Shown here: piece by piece, positions 1 to 8,362 of the stretch | How the letters are laid out: each line of letters starts with the position of its first letter | Numbering within the stretch: the first letter of the stretch is position 1 | DNA from: Streptomyces griseus subsp. griseus | GTDB taxonomy: Bacteria > Actinomycetota > Actinomycetes > Streptomycetales > Streptomycetaceae | Assembly (NCBI RefSeq): GCF_003610995.1 | Contig: NZ_CP032543.1 | Location: forward strand, 372,001-436,000 | Length of the DNA: 64,000 bases | Reading direction: 5' to 3' | Position numbers and translations under genes: made by a program | Notes under the pieces: model-generated | Seen by the model: only the letters and a program-made list of their open reading frames with translations | Database searches by the model: none | What the model was told of the DNA's origin: nothing

Positions 1-875
1 GCGCGCTGGGCGCCCCGCCCGTCGGGGGCCGGGGCGGTGGGGTGGTGGGCGTCCGTGCTGGAACCGGCCCCGGTGAGCAGGGCGCGGGCCCGGCCGCCCC
101 GGGCGCGGGCCGCCTCCTCGCGCTCCAGGACGAGCATGGCGGCCCCCTCGCCGATCACGAACCCGTCCCGGTCGTCGGCGAACGGCCGCGAGGCACCGGC
201 CGGATCGGCGGTACGGGTGGAGAGCGCGCCCATCCGCGCGAACGCGGTCACCACCAGCGGGGTGAGCACCGACTCCGCGCCCCCGGCCACCACCACGTCG
301 CAGCCGCCGCCGAGCAGCAGATCGCGGGCGACGGCGATCGCGGTGGCCCCGGAGGCGCAGGCGGTCGCGGGCGCCAGGGACGGGCCGCCCGCCTTCAGGG
401 CGATGGCGACCTCGCCCGCCGCCGCGTTGGGGATCATCATCGGGACGAGCAGCGGCGAGACCGCCTCCGGCCCCGACGCGGCCAGCCTGGCGGCGTTGTC
501 GACCAGGACGGAGACGCCCCCGACACCGACGCCGAGCACCACGCCGACCCGGCCGCCGTCCCACACCGCCGGGTCGAGACCGGCGTCGGCGACGGCCTGC
601 CGGGCCGCGACGACGGCCAGTTTCACGAACCGGGCCATCCGCCACACCGAGCGGCCGCCCACCGCCTCGTCCAGGTCGATGGAGTCGACCGCGCAGGCGA
701 AGTCGACCGGGAGACCGGCCAGTTCCGGCCGTCGGCGGGCGGTGGAGTGCCCGGAGCACAGCCCCTCCCAGAAGCTGTGCTCATCAGCCCCTGCGGGTGT
801 CACCAGGCCGACCCCCGTCACCGCGATGGCGGTGCCGGTGGCGGCTCCGGTGCCCTGATCAGCGGACTGCGACAT
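1..875 (-). CDS. beta-ketoacyl-ACP synthase II (KAS II), 3' end beyond window
   Basis: Condensing enzyme of the thiolase fold that elongates acyl chains with malonyl-ACP in the cytosol. The protein starts MSQSADQGTGAATG at 873-875 and reads without a stop to the left window edge, about 291 codons. The nucleophile Cys sits in PATACASGATA, so this is a true ketosynthase and not a chain-length factor (those carry Gln there). N-terminal VTGVGLVTPAG is typical of KAS I/II. Its start lies inside the end of the upstream KAS III gene (17-bp overlap), so the two are translationally coupled. The His residues of the Cys-His-His triad lie beyond the window. A role in a specialised fatty-acyl or polyketide pathway is inferred from the KAS III-KAS II pairing; the cluster itself is outside the window. 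Confidence 0.88.
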   Translation of the reverse strand, partial: MSQSADQGTGAATGTAIAVTGVGLVTPAGADEHSFWEGLCSGHSTARRRPELAGLPVDFACAVDSIDLDEAVGGRSVWRMARFVKLAVVAARQAVADAGLDPAVWDGGRVGVVLGVGVGGVSVLVDNAARLAASGPEAVSPLLVPMMIPNAAAGEVAIALKAGGPSLAPATACASGATAIAVARDLLLGGGCDVVVAGGAESVLTPLVVTAFARMGALSTRTADPAGASRPFADDRDGFVIGEGAAMLVLEREEAARARGGRARALLTGAGSSTDAHHPTAPAPDGRGAQR

Positions 876-2001
876 GCTGTGTTCCTTCCGTAGAATCCGT
901 CGAGATGGTCTGCGGGGTCCCCGGCCACCGAAGTGCCGCCGAACCCCAGGTCAATCCGCCCCCGAACGCGGTGAGCAGCACCCGGTCCCCGCCCTGGAGC
1001 AGCCCCCGGCCCGCCGCGTCGGCCAGCGCCAGGGGGATGGAGGCGGCGCCGGTGTTGCCGACCCGCTCCAGATGGGTGACACAGCGCTGCGGCGCGATGC
1101 CGACCCGGTCCGCGACGGCGCGCAGGATCCGCGCGTTGGCCTGGTGCGGCACGAAGTGGTCGACCTCGGCCGGGTCCCAGCCCACCCGCTCCAACAGCAC
1201 CCGGCACGAGCCGGTCATCCGCTCCACGGCGTGCTGGTAGACGGTCTGGCCCTGCATCCGGAAGTACGCGTCCGACAGCGCCGGCGGCTTCCCGTCCGCC
1301 CGGGCCCGGGCGCCGCCGCCGGGGACGGTGATCAGGCCGTCGCCGGTGCCGTCGCTGCCCAGGTCGAAGGCGAGCAGTTCACCGGGGTCACCGGTCCGCC
1401 CGGCCGCCACCAGGGCCGCGCCCGCTCCGTCGCCGAAGACGACACCGGCGGAGCGGTCGTCGGGGTCGAGCCAGGTCGAGTAGACGTCGGCGCCGACCAG
1501 CAGGATGCGCCCGTAGAGCCCGGAGGCGATCAGCCCGTGGCTCAGGGCGAGCCCGTAGACGAAGCCGCTGCACACGGCCGCGATGTCCAGCGCCGGTACG
1601 GTGCCGAGGCCGAGCCGGGCCGCGAGGGCGGGGGCGGTGCCGGGGCAGAGGTGGTCGGGGGTGGCGGTGGCGAGGACCACCGCCTCCACCGGTCCGGCCG
1701 CCGGGGAACCCGCGAGCAGCCGTGAGGCCGCCTCGTAGGCGAGGTCACCGGTGGCGACCCCGGGCCCGGCGCGGTGCCGGCCGCCGATGCCGGTGCGGCG
1801 GCGGACCCAGGCGTCGTCGACGCCCCAGTCGGCGGGGAGCTGATCGTTGGGGACCGGCTCGCCCGGCACCCAGCCCGCCACGCTCTCCAGCACCGCCGTG
1901 CGCCCGCCGCCGTCCGCTAAGGCGCGCTCCCGCGCCTGCGGCCCCGCACCGCTGCCCACTGCCCGTCTGCTCGCCACCCGCTGCCCCGATCCCGTTGTCA
2001 T
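859..2001 (-). CDS. beta-ketoacyl-ACP synthase III (FabH-like)
   Basis: 380-residue KAS III that would condense an acyl-CoA starter with malonyl-ACP. All three catalytic signatures are visible: Cys in AVCSGFVYG, His in VPHQANARI and Asn in GNTGAASIPLAL. Homology to FabH begins around residue 34 (RTAVLESVAGWVPG). The first ~33 residues are low-complexity and basic, so translation may begin further in, but no better start is obvious. It is the first gene of a pair with the KAS II. Primary-metabolism fabH usually sits with fabD, acpP and fabF; no ACP or malonyl transferase gene lies here, so a dedicated starter role in secondary metabolism is more likely (inference). Confidence 0.88.
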   Translation of the reverse strand: MTTGSGQRVASRRAVGSGAGPQARERALADGGGRTAVLESVAGWVPGEPVPNDQLPADWGVDDAWVRRRTGIGGRHRAGPGVATGDLAYEAASRLLAGSPAAGPVEAVVLATATPDHLCPGTAPALAARLGLGTVPALDIAAVCSGFVYGLALSHGLIASGLYGRILLVGADVYSTWLDPDDRSAGVVFGDGAGAALVAAGRTGDPGELLAFDLGSDGTGDGLITVPGGGARARADGKPPALSDAYFRMQGQTVYQHAVERMTGSCRVLLERVGWDPAEVDHFVPHQANARILRAVADRVGIAPQRCVTHLERVGNTGAASIPLALADAAGRGLLQGGDRVLLTAFGGGLTWGSAALRWPGTPQTISTDSTEGTQHVAVR

Positions 2002-2081
2002 ACTGCGAACGGTTGACGAACGGCGGGACGCCTGGCGAGGGTGCGTTCGACTGGGCCGAACGGGTCATGACGGTTTGTCAG

Positions 2082-3038
2082 TTATGGCCGAGCGCCTCCC
2101 TGCGCCCCTTCACGACCGAGCGCCTCCCGGAGCTCTGCCGCGTCGGGCGGGTTGGCACCGGCCCGGGAGACGGTGACGGCGGCCGCGGCCACCGCGTGGC
2201 GCAGTACGTCGGTGAGGGTGTCCCGGTCCACGGCGTGCAGCCGCTCCCGCGCCCCGGCGCCGAGGAGGCCGTGCGCCGCCAGCGCGTGGAGGGTCCCCGA
2301 CATGAACGCGTCGCCCGCGCCGACGGTGTCCACGACCTCGACCGTCGCGGCCCCCACCGTGATCCGGCCGCCGGGCAGCACCGCCAGGGCGCCGTCGCCG
2401 CCCCGGGTGACGAGGACGGCGGCCGGCCCCTGCTCCAGCCAGCGCACGGCGACTCTCTCCGGCTCCTCCCCCGGATACAGCCACGCCAGGTCCTCGTCGC
2501 TCGCCTTGACCAGGTCGCTCAGGGCGACGCACGCCTCGACCCGGGCCACGGCCGCCGCGTGGTCGCCCATGAGGGCGGGCCGCACGTTGGGGTCGTAGCT
2601 GACGGTCGCGGTGGTCCGGGCGGCGCGCACGATGTCCAGGACCGTGGCCGCCCCCGGCTCCACCACCGCACCGATCGACCCGGTGTGCACATGGCCCGGA
2701 GCGGGGCCGACGGCGACCGGGGCGAGGGTCCAGGCGATGTCGAAGGCGTACGAGGCCTGCCCGGCCCCGTCCAGGGTGACGACGGCCGACGGGGTGGCGG
2801 TCGTGGAGCCGTCGGTACGGACGGTGACTCCGGCGGAGGCCAGGTGGTCCCGGATCAGCTGCCCGTTCGGGTCGGCGCCGAGCTGGGTGAGGAGGGTGGC
2901 GCGGTGGCCGAGGCGGGCCAGGCCGTAGGCGACGTTGGCGGGGCTGCCGCCGGGGTGGGCCCGGTCGTCCTGGTCCGGCTGCCGGACGATGTCGGCGACG
3001 CATTCGCCGACGACCAGCAGTTCGCTGTGGTCGAGCAT
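2082..3038 (-). CDS. PfkB-family carbohydrate kinase (fructokinase-like)
   Basis: 318-residue ribokinase-fold sugar kinase that phosphorylates a small sugar with ATP in the cytosol. N-terminal signature GGSPANVAYGLARLG and C-terminal PfkB signature DTVGAGDAFMSG, whose Asp is the catalytic base, are both intact. The ATG at 3038 is chosen because GGAGAT precedes it by 7 bases; an open frame continues to 3095 but has no site. The gene ends in TAA, which is uncommon in this GC background. It stands alone between the KAS pair and an MFS operon, so the sugar cannot be named from context; fructose is the usual substrate for this sequence type. Confidence 0.88.
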   Translation of the reverse strand: MLDHSELLVVGECVADIVRQPDQDDRAHPGGSPANVAYGLARLGHRATLLTQLGADPNGQLIRDHLASAGVTVRTDGSTTATPSAVVTLDGAGQASYAFDIAWTLAPVAVGPAPGHVHTGSIGAVVEPGAATVLDIVRAARTTATVSYDPNVRPALMGDHAAAVARVEACVALSDLVKASDEDLAWLYPGEEPERVAVRWLEQGPAAVLVTRGGDGALAVLPGGRITVGAATVEVVDTVGAGDAFMSGTLHALAAHGLLGAGARERLHAVDRDTLTDVLRHAVAAAAVTVSRAGANPPDAAELREALGREGAQGGARP

Positions 3039-3151
3039 GGGGGTGGATCTCCTCAACTGCCGTGACGTGGGTGTCCTCGGGTCCTCCGCACCCATTCAGC
3101 CCGATGCTGCCCGCCGGGCGGAAGCCACCCGGCGCATCGGGCACCGTCCGG

Positions 3152-4555
3152 TCACCGTTCAGGCGCCGATACGGCCGGAACGGGCTGCGCGGAGGGCACG
3201 GACACCTGCGGGCTCACGGCGACCCGGCGGGCCCAGAGCAGGGCCACGGCCAGCACGACCGCGGCGGCCAGCAGCCAGGGCAGCGGGCCGAGCGGCAGGG
3301 CCCCGGCGGCCAGTCCGGCGCCGGCGGCCACCAGCTGGAGGGCGAGCGACTGGACCGAGAGGGCGGTGGCGCGGCCCGAGGCGTCGACCCGGCGGTGCAG
3401 CAGGTCGTTGGTGTTGGGGCCCACGACCCCGAGCCCCAGGTACACCAGCCCGTAGCCGGTGACGGCGGCCGTCGTGGCGAGGGGGCTGGTGGCGCCGGTG
3501 GTGACACCCAGCAAGATCAGTCCGAGCGCGACCACCCCACCGCCGGACAGCACCGCGCGCTCACTGCTGCGAGTCAGCCTGGCGGCGAGCGGGGCGAGTT
3601 GGCTGCCGAGGGCGGAGCACAGGAATCCGGCGCAGGCGAGTCCGGCGAAGAGCAGCGCCCCGGATTCGGCCGTTCCCATCAGGGCGGCGGCCCGGCCCGG
3701 GGTGAGCAGTTCGACGGCGGCCAGCGCGGCCCCGGCGGCGCTCGCGGTCAGCAGGATGCGCCGGATGAGGGCGTCCCGGGCGCCGAGCCGGAGCCCGGCG
3801 CCGATGGCGGCGGGCACACCGCCGACGACCCCGCGCAGGGTGGCCGGGGGCCGGGGCGGTTCGGGCAGGGCGCTCAGCACGTAGAGGACGAAGACGATCT
3901 CGACGAGCGCGCCGAGGAGGGCGGGTACGGAGAGCGGGATGACGAGCCCGCCGGTCGTGCCGGTCAGCCACTCCCCCACGCCGATGCCGGGGCCGAGCAG
4001 CCAGGGCAGCCCGCCGCCGAGCAGGGTTCCGAGCGCGAGGGCCGCCGACATGGCGGAGCTGCCGCGCGCCAGGCCCGTACGGAGGTCGGCGTCGGGGCCC
4101 GCGTGGGCGTGGACGGTGTCGACGTACCAGGCTTCGGCGGGTCCGCTGGACAGGGCGCGGGCGCAGCCCATCAGGGCCATGCCGAGAGTGATGGCCCAGG
4201 CCGCTCCGGCGAGACCGAAGAGGGTGAAGGCGGTGCAGTTGAGCAGCCCGGCGGTGGCCAGGACGGCACGGCGCCCGATGACGTCGGAGAGTCCGCCGGT
4301 GGGCAGCTCCATCGCGGCGGCCGTGAGGGAGTGCACGGCGAAGAACCCGGCGATGGCGGCGAGGCCCATGCTCCGGTCGGTGAAGAGGAGCACGCCGGTC
4401 GCGACGGACATGCCGACGGGGAGCCAGAAGAGGAAGGAGACCGTGGTGAACCGGCGGCGCGCGGTCAGCGGGTCGAGGCCGCGCCCGGTGGGAGCGGGCG
4501 GTCTCGGTATCGACGCCTCGTCGCCGGACCGGGGGGTGTCGGTTCCGGCGCTCAC
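3152..4555 (-). CDS. MFS transporter
   Basis: 467-residue major facilitator with about 12 hydrophobic segments, probably a drug or metabolite exporter. The loop motif between TM2 and TM3 is readable as GGLSDVIGRRAVL, matching the family A-motif. The start is GTG at 4555, overlapping the stop of the upstream regulator by 4 bp (GTGA), so the two are translationally coupled. N- and C-terminal tails are hydrophilic. The paired ArsR-type regulator suggests inducible expression. No substrate can be read from the sequence. Confidence 0.85.
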   Translation of the reverse strand: MSAGTDTPRSGDEASIPRPPAPTGRGLDPLTARRRFTTVSFLFWLPVGMSVATGVLLFTDRSMGLAAIAGFFAVHSLTAAAMELPTGGLSDVIGRRAVLATAGLLNCTAFTLFGLAGAAWAITLGMALMGCARALSSGPAEAWYVDTVHAHAGPDADLRTGLARGSSAMSAALALGTLLGGGLPWLLGPGIGVGEWLTGTTGGLVIPLSVPALLGALVEIVFVLYVLSALPEPPRPPATLRGVVGGVPAAIGAGLRLGARDALIRRILLTASAAGAALAAVELLTPGRAAALMGTAESGALLFAGLACAGFLCSALGSQLAPLAARLTRSSERAVLSGGGVVALGLILLGVTTGATSPLATTAAVTGYGLVYLGLGVVGPNTNDLLHRRVDASGRATALSVQSLALQLVAAGAGLAAGALPLGPLPWLLAAAVVLAVALLWARRVAVSPQVSVPSAQPVPAVSAPER

Positions 4556-5193
4556 GAGGCGGGCCCCTCCGCGTCGGGGGCGGGTTCCGGTGCCAGCGGA
4601 AGTCCGGCCGTGACGACCACGACCTGTTCGGCACGGGGGTCGTCCGCGTCGCGGGCGGTCAGTTCGGCCATCTTCGTGGCGACCGTCTCCCACAGCTCGG
4701 TCAGCGACTCCGGGGTCAGCCGGGGCAGGGAGTCGCTCAGGCCCGACGGCTCCTGCCAGGCGGTGTCCAGCCGGCCGTTCTCCAGGTCGTCCTCGTGGCG
4801 GGCCAGCGAGCGCTCCAGGTGTTCGAGCTGGCGGCGGCGGAGCGTGCTGAGCGCGGCCCGGCCTCCGGGGGCCCGGTGCATGGCCTCGTTGCTCCACGAG
4901 GTGAGGGTGTGCACGGCCTTCCAGCGGCGTTCGCGGCTGTCGCGATGGTCGGCCTCGGCGACGAACGCGTACTTGGCGAGTACCCGCAGGTGGTAGCTGG
5001 TGGAGGCGGACGACTCGCCCGTCCGCGCGGCCAGCTCGCTGGCGGTGGCCGGGCCGTGCCGGCGCAGCAGCCCGAGCAGTTCGATCCGCAGGGGGTGGGT
5101 GAGGGCCTTGAGCGCGGCTCCGTCGCGGCCGGGATCGAGTACGCGGCGGGTGGGTTCGCTGTCCATGGCAGGAGCGTAGGACGGATCGCCCAC
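4552..5193 (-). CDS. ArsR-type winged-helix transcriptional regulator
   Basis: 213-residue DNA-binding protein. Residues ~27-90 form a winged helix (ALTHPLRIELLGLLRRHG, then ASELAARTGESSASTSYHLR), followed by a longer C-terminal region than metal-sensing ArsR proteins have. No metal-binding cysteines are seen. It is first in an operon with the MFS gene and likely controls it and itself. I favour the GTG at 5193: a TACTTT -10-like hexamer ends 7 bases upstream, the spacing of a leaderless transcript. An alternative ATG at 5166 has no ribosome binding site. Confidence 0.82.
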   Translation of the reverse strand: MGDPSYAPAMDSEPTRRVLDPGRDGAALKALTHPLRIELLGLLRRHGPATASELAARTGESSASTSYHLRVLAKYAFVAEADHRDSRERRWKAVHTLTSWSNEAMHRAPGGRAALSTLRRRQLEHLERSLARHEDDLENGRLDTAWQEPSGLSDSLPRLTPESLTELWETVATKMAELTARDADDPRAEQVVVVTAGLPLAPEPAPDAEGPAS

Positions 5194-5199
5194 TTTCCC

Positions 5200-5226
5200 A
5201 AAGTATTTTTGCAGAATATTTTTTGG
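5200..5226 (-). promoter_or_regulatory. AT-rich promoter/operator of the ArsR-MFS operon
   Basis: A sharply AT-rich patch in otherwise GC-rich DNA. On the minus strand it reads two copies of AAAAATA(T/C)T about 13 bp apart and a TACTTT hexamer at 5205-5200 just before the GTG start. The repeats could be operator half-sites for the regulator it precedes (inference); the hexamer fits a TANNNT -10 box for a leaderless mRNA. Confidence 0.5.
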
Positions 5227-5250
5227 AGAGTTGGACCAGACCCTCTCCCC

Positions 5251-5808
5251 TCAGCCGGCGGACCGCGCTCGAAGGACCTCGATGACCTCCCTGCACCAGT
5301 CGCGGTTGGCGCGCTCGAAGTCCAGCCCGCGGCGGCAGGTCAGATAGGGGCCGATCCGCTCTCCGTACCGCAGGAACTCCTCCTCCGCCCGCTCGCCGCG
5401 CATCCCCTTGAGCAGCGCCTCGAACTGCGCGGCCTTGGCCCCGGCGAACTCCGCCCGCTCGGCCAGCCGGGCGATCAGCTCACCGGGGTCGAGATGGTCG
5501 GCCGCCTGGACCTTGACGAGCAGGTCGTCCCGGATGAACGAGGGCTTGGCGGCGACCGCCGCGAACCGCTCCAGCTCGGCGAGACCGCCGTCGGTGACCC
5601 GGAACAGGCGCTTGTTGGGCCGGGTGTCCTGCACGACCTCACGCCCGGCGACCAGGCCCTCCTTCTCCAGCTTGGCCAGCTCGGCGTACAGCTGCTGGGG
5701 CAGCGCGTGCCAGAAGTTGGCGACGCCCATGTCGAAGGCCTTGGCCAGCTCGTATCCGCTCAGCTCCTCGTCCAGCAGCGCCGCCAGCACGGCGTGGCGC
5801 AGGGCCAT
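5251..5808 (-). CDS. PadR-family transcriptional regulator
   Basis: 185-residue PadR regulator. N-terminal winged helix ALRHAVLAALLDEELSGYEL carries the family's SGYEL motif and is followed by a C-terminal helical dimerisation region (EFAGAKAAQFEALLKG). The ATG at 5808 is preceded by GGGAGGC at a good distance, so I prefer it to the upstream ATG at 5838. It is divergent from a SnoaL-like gene across a perfect 42-bp palindrome, its probable binding site. PadR proteins are usually ligand-released repressors of the neighbouring gene. Confidence 0.88.
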   Translation of the reverse strand: MALRHAVLAALLDEELSGYELAKAFDMGVANFWHALPQQLYAELAKLEKEGLVAGREVVQDTRPNKRLFRVTDGGLAELERFAAVAAKPSFIRDDLLVKVQAADHLDPGELIARLAERAEFAGAKAAQFEALLKGMRGERAEEEFLRYGERIGPYLTCRRGLDFERANRDWCREVIEVLRARSAG

Positions 5809-5869
5809 CGGACCGCCTCCCTCTCGGTGTCCGCGCACCCCTGTCCAGGAGCGCGCGGTCCATGATAGT

Positions 5870-5911
5870 CATGAAAGTGACTACTCATATTTATGAGTAG
5901 TCACTTTCATG
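5870..5911. promoter_or_regulatory. Perfect 42-bp palindrome, probable PadR operator
   Basis: Left arm 5870-5889 and right arm 5892-5911 are exact reverse complements of 20 bp with a TT centre. Each arm also contains a smaller dyad, TGACTACTCA (5878-5887) and TGAGTAGTCA (5894-5903). It lies 62 bp from the PadR start and 25 bp from the SnoaL-like start, covering where both promoters should be. It is far more AT-rich than its surroundings. Binding by PadR is inferred from position and symmetry. Confidence 0.75.
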
Positions 5912-5935
5912 AGCACCAGCCTTCGAGGAGACGCC

Positions 5936-6361
5936 ATGACCACCGCAGTGGACCGCTTCCGCACGGCCGTCGACACCCGCGACCTCAGCGCCCTGGACGA
6001 TCTGTTCACCGAGGACGTCCGGTTCTACAGCCCGGTGAAGTTCACCCCGTTCGAGGGCCGGCCCATGGTGCTGGGGCTCTTCGGGGTCCTGCTGCGCACC
6101 TTCGAGGACTTCCGCTACGTCGGAGAGTTCGGGGGCACGGCACAGACCAGCGTGGACGGCGCCGAGGCCCCGGCCGCGGTCCTCCTCTTCCGAGCGACCG
6201 TGAACGGCAAGGAGATCCACGGCATCGACCTGGTCCACCTCGCCGAGGACGGGCGGATCAAGGAATTCACCGTGATGGTCCGGCCCCAGTCCGCCGTGCA
6301 CGCGCTCGGCGAGGCGGTCCTCGCCGGGCTGGTGGCCGACGGACTGGTCCCGACGGAGTAG
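5936..6361 (+). CDS. SnoaL-like / NTF2-fold protein
   Basis: 141-residue alpha+beta-barrel protein of the SnoaL/NTF2 superfamily (AVDTRDLSALDDLFTEDVRFYSP at the start, WD-poor barrel, HLAEDGRIKEFTVMVRP near the end). Such proteins act as small isomerases or hydrolases, or simply bind ligands; no catalytic residues can be assigned here. The start at 5936 has GAGGAG 6 bases upstream. It is divergent from the PadR gene and likely repressed by it, so a role in handling a small aromatic or toxic compound is plausible but unproven. Confidence 0.8.
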   Translation: MTTAVDRFRTAVDTRDLSALDDLFTEDVRFYSPVKFTPFEGRPMVLGLFGVLLRTFEDFRYVGEFGGTAQTSVDGAEAPAAVLLFRATVNGKEIHGIDLVHLAEDGRIKEFTVMVRPQSAVHALGEAVLAGLVADGLVPTE

Positions 6362-6372
6362 CCCTCTCCCGG

Positions 6373-7226
6373 CTATCCCTCCAGCGCGTCCGCGACCAGG
6401 CCGAGGAAGCGGGCGTGGTCGCGGGGGCCGTACAGGGGCTCCGGGTTCCACGGCACGACCGGCTCCCCGCCGTCCCGGCCCAGCTCGTCGGGGGGGCGGC
6501 GTGGGCGCGGATGTCGGCGAGGATCACATCGGGGCGCAGCGCGAAGGTCCCGGCCCGGTCGAGGGTGGACCAGTTGGCCCCGGGGCCCGGGGCCGGCTCC
6601 ACCAGGTGGACGCCGAGCTCGGTCAGGACGCGCAGCTCGGGCCACATCCCGGGGCGGGCGACATGGGCCTGATCGGGTCCGGCCGGGGAGAGGGCGAGGA
6701 CGCGGGGCGGGTCGGCCGCACCGGCGGCGGCGACGGCCCGCAGCCGCTCCCGGGCGGCGTCGAGGTCGGCGTCCGCGTCGGCGCGGCCCCCGGCGCCGAG
6801 CGAGCGGGCCAGCTCGGCGAACCGGTCGCCGATCTCCTCGAACGTCCGGGCCTGGCTCACATCGAGGACGACGACCGGGACCCGCTCCTCCAGCTGCTTG
6901 GCGGTCTCCGGCGCCAGCCCGTACACATGGCCGTTGCCGTAGCTCACCGCGACCACCAGATCGGTCCCGCCGCTCAGCAGCCGCTCCACGTCCAGCCCGC
7001 TCCCCGCGCCGACGTACGCGACCTCGTCCAGCGGAAGCGTGCCGGTCTTCTCACGGTCGGGCTCGGGACCGTCGTGGTCGGAGCCGAAGATCCCCTGCGG
7101 CCGGATGCCGAGGCCCCACAGCGTCGCCCCGGCCTGGACATAGGCGAGCACCCGCTCGGGCCGCCGGGGCGCCGTCGACAGCTGACCCCGGTCGTCGGAG
7201 AAACGCCATTCGCTCTGTTCCGTCAC
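6373..7226 (-). pseudogene. FecB-type solute-binding protein, 1-nt frameshift
   Basis: A periplasmic-binding-protein-2 fold (RVLAYVQAGATLWGLGI, DLVVAVSYGNG, ADPPRVLALSPAG, PDVILADIRAHAAP). The frame breaks at a run of seven Gs (6490-6496 on the + strand). Downstream the family C-terminus continues in another frame (VVPWNPEPLYGPRDHARFLG) to the TAG at 6373. One extra C in the coding strand would restore a single 284-residue protein. The start is GTG at 7226. There is no signal peptide or lipobox, so a membrane-anchored uptake role is doubtful, and no permease or ATPase is adjacent. The break may be a sequencing error. Confidence 0.75.
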
Positions 7227-7451
7227 GCCACACACGCCCCTCTGCCACCGACTGCCGTACCGCTTGTGCGAGTTCGTACAGGTGTACCTGCCCACCTGCT
7301 CACCGCCACACCCCTCGACCCGGCACCGACCTTCGTACCACCCCGTATGCGGCGCGACGGGCGGTCGAGTTCACCCGGTGTTAGAAAGGAGACACGTTCA
7401 GCGATCTTGGCGGCCGCCTCCGCCCGCCCTCTCCGATGGAGACAACTCCCC

Positions 7452-8297
7452 ATGCGCGCACCCCTCTTGAAAGTGACTCTGGCCGCCGGCCTCGCCGCGT
7501 CCCTCTGCGCCGCCCCGTTCCTCACCGATACGTCGGCGAGCGCCCCGGCCGCTCCGGCTCCGGCTTCCGGAGCGGTGCGCTGCCCGGTCGTGGACGTGCT
7601 GGTGGTCCACACCCCCAAGGCCGCCGAACGGCTCGGCGGCCAGCACCGGGTCCCGGCGTCGGCCCAGCGGATCGCGACCCGGATGAACCGCTCGCTGGCG
7701 GCCGACGGGCTCTGCGGGACCATCCGGATCGTCCACCCCTACACGGCGAAGGAGTACGACGGTTCGGAGGAGTTCCGCGCCGCGTACGCCGTACTGAAGG
7801 ACCACACCTCGGGGCTCGGGCGCCAGGTGCACGAGCAACGCGAGCGGTACGGCGCCGATCTGGTGACGCTCGTCGTGGAGCGGGCCGAGCGGGGCGGCGG
7901 CACCGCGGACTACACGTCCGCCCTCGACAGCTCCACCCATGAGTACGCGTACTCCGTCGTCGAGGTCGACGGGATCGAACTGGACTCGGCGAGCCACGAG
8001 ATCGGGCACAACCTGGGCCTGGCCCACGACCGCACGACGCTGGCGTCGGACACCGGCGGGTCGATGAACGTGAGCCGCACCCGCCCGTACAACACCGGCT
8101 GGATCACCGAGGACGGGCAGCACTACACCCTCATGGCGTACCGCGCCTCGTGCGGCACCCACTGCAAGCGCATCAGCCGGTTCTCCAGTGCGAAGGGGAG
8201 CTGGCGGGGCCACCGGCTCGGCGACGAATCGAACGACAGTGTGCGGGTGCTGCGCGAGACGATGCCGATCGTGGCCGGATACCGTTCGAAGACCTGA
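7452..8297 (+). CDS. secreted zinc metalloprotease (reprolysin-like)
   Basis: 281-residue exported metalloprotease. Residues 1-~30 are a Sec signal (MRAPLLKVTLAAGLAASLCA). The zinc motif HEIGHNLGLAHD gives three His ligands and the catalytic Glu of the metzincin clan, and a downstream Met in YTLMAYRAS fits the Met-turn. Cysteines in the C-terminal part (RASCGTHCKR) may form a disulfide. The start at 7452 follows GGAGA. It is divergent from the solute-binding protein gene across 225 bp. Probably degrades extracellular protein; substrate unknown. Confidence 0.85.
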   Translation: MRAPLLKVTLAAGLAASLCAAPFLTDTSASAPAAPAPASGAVRCPVVDVLVVHTPKAAERLGGQHRVPASAQRIATRMNRSLAADGLCGTIRIVHPYTAKEYDGSEEFRAAYAVLKDHTSGLGRQVHEQRERYGADLVTLVVERAERGGGTADYTSALDSSTHEYAYSVVEVDGIELDSASHEIGHNLGLAHDRTTLASDTGGSMNVSRTRPYNTGWITEDGQHYTLMAYRASCGTHCKRISRFSSAKGSWRGHRLGDESNDSVRVLRETMPIVAGYRSKT

Positions 8298-8362
8298 CCC
8301 GGCCGGGCCCCGTGGCCCGTGACCGGGCCGTACCGTCACGCCGCCACGACAAGGACCCCCTC

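Noticed and set aside
7279..7290. CAGGTGTACCTG dyad considered as an operator for the metalloprotease or binding-protein gene
   Set aside because: Only 12 bp, symmetry does not extend, and no regulator is adjacent; not distinguishable from chance.
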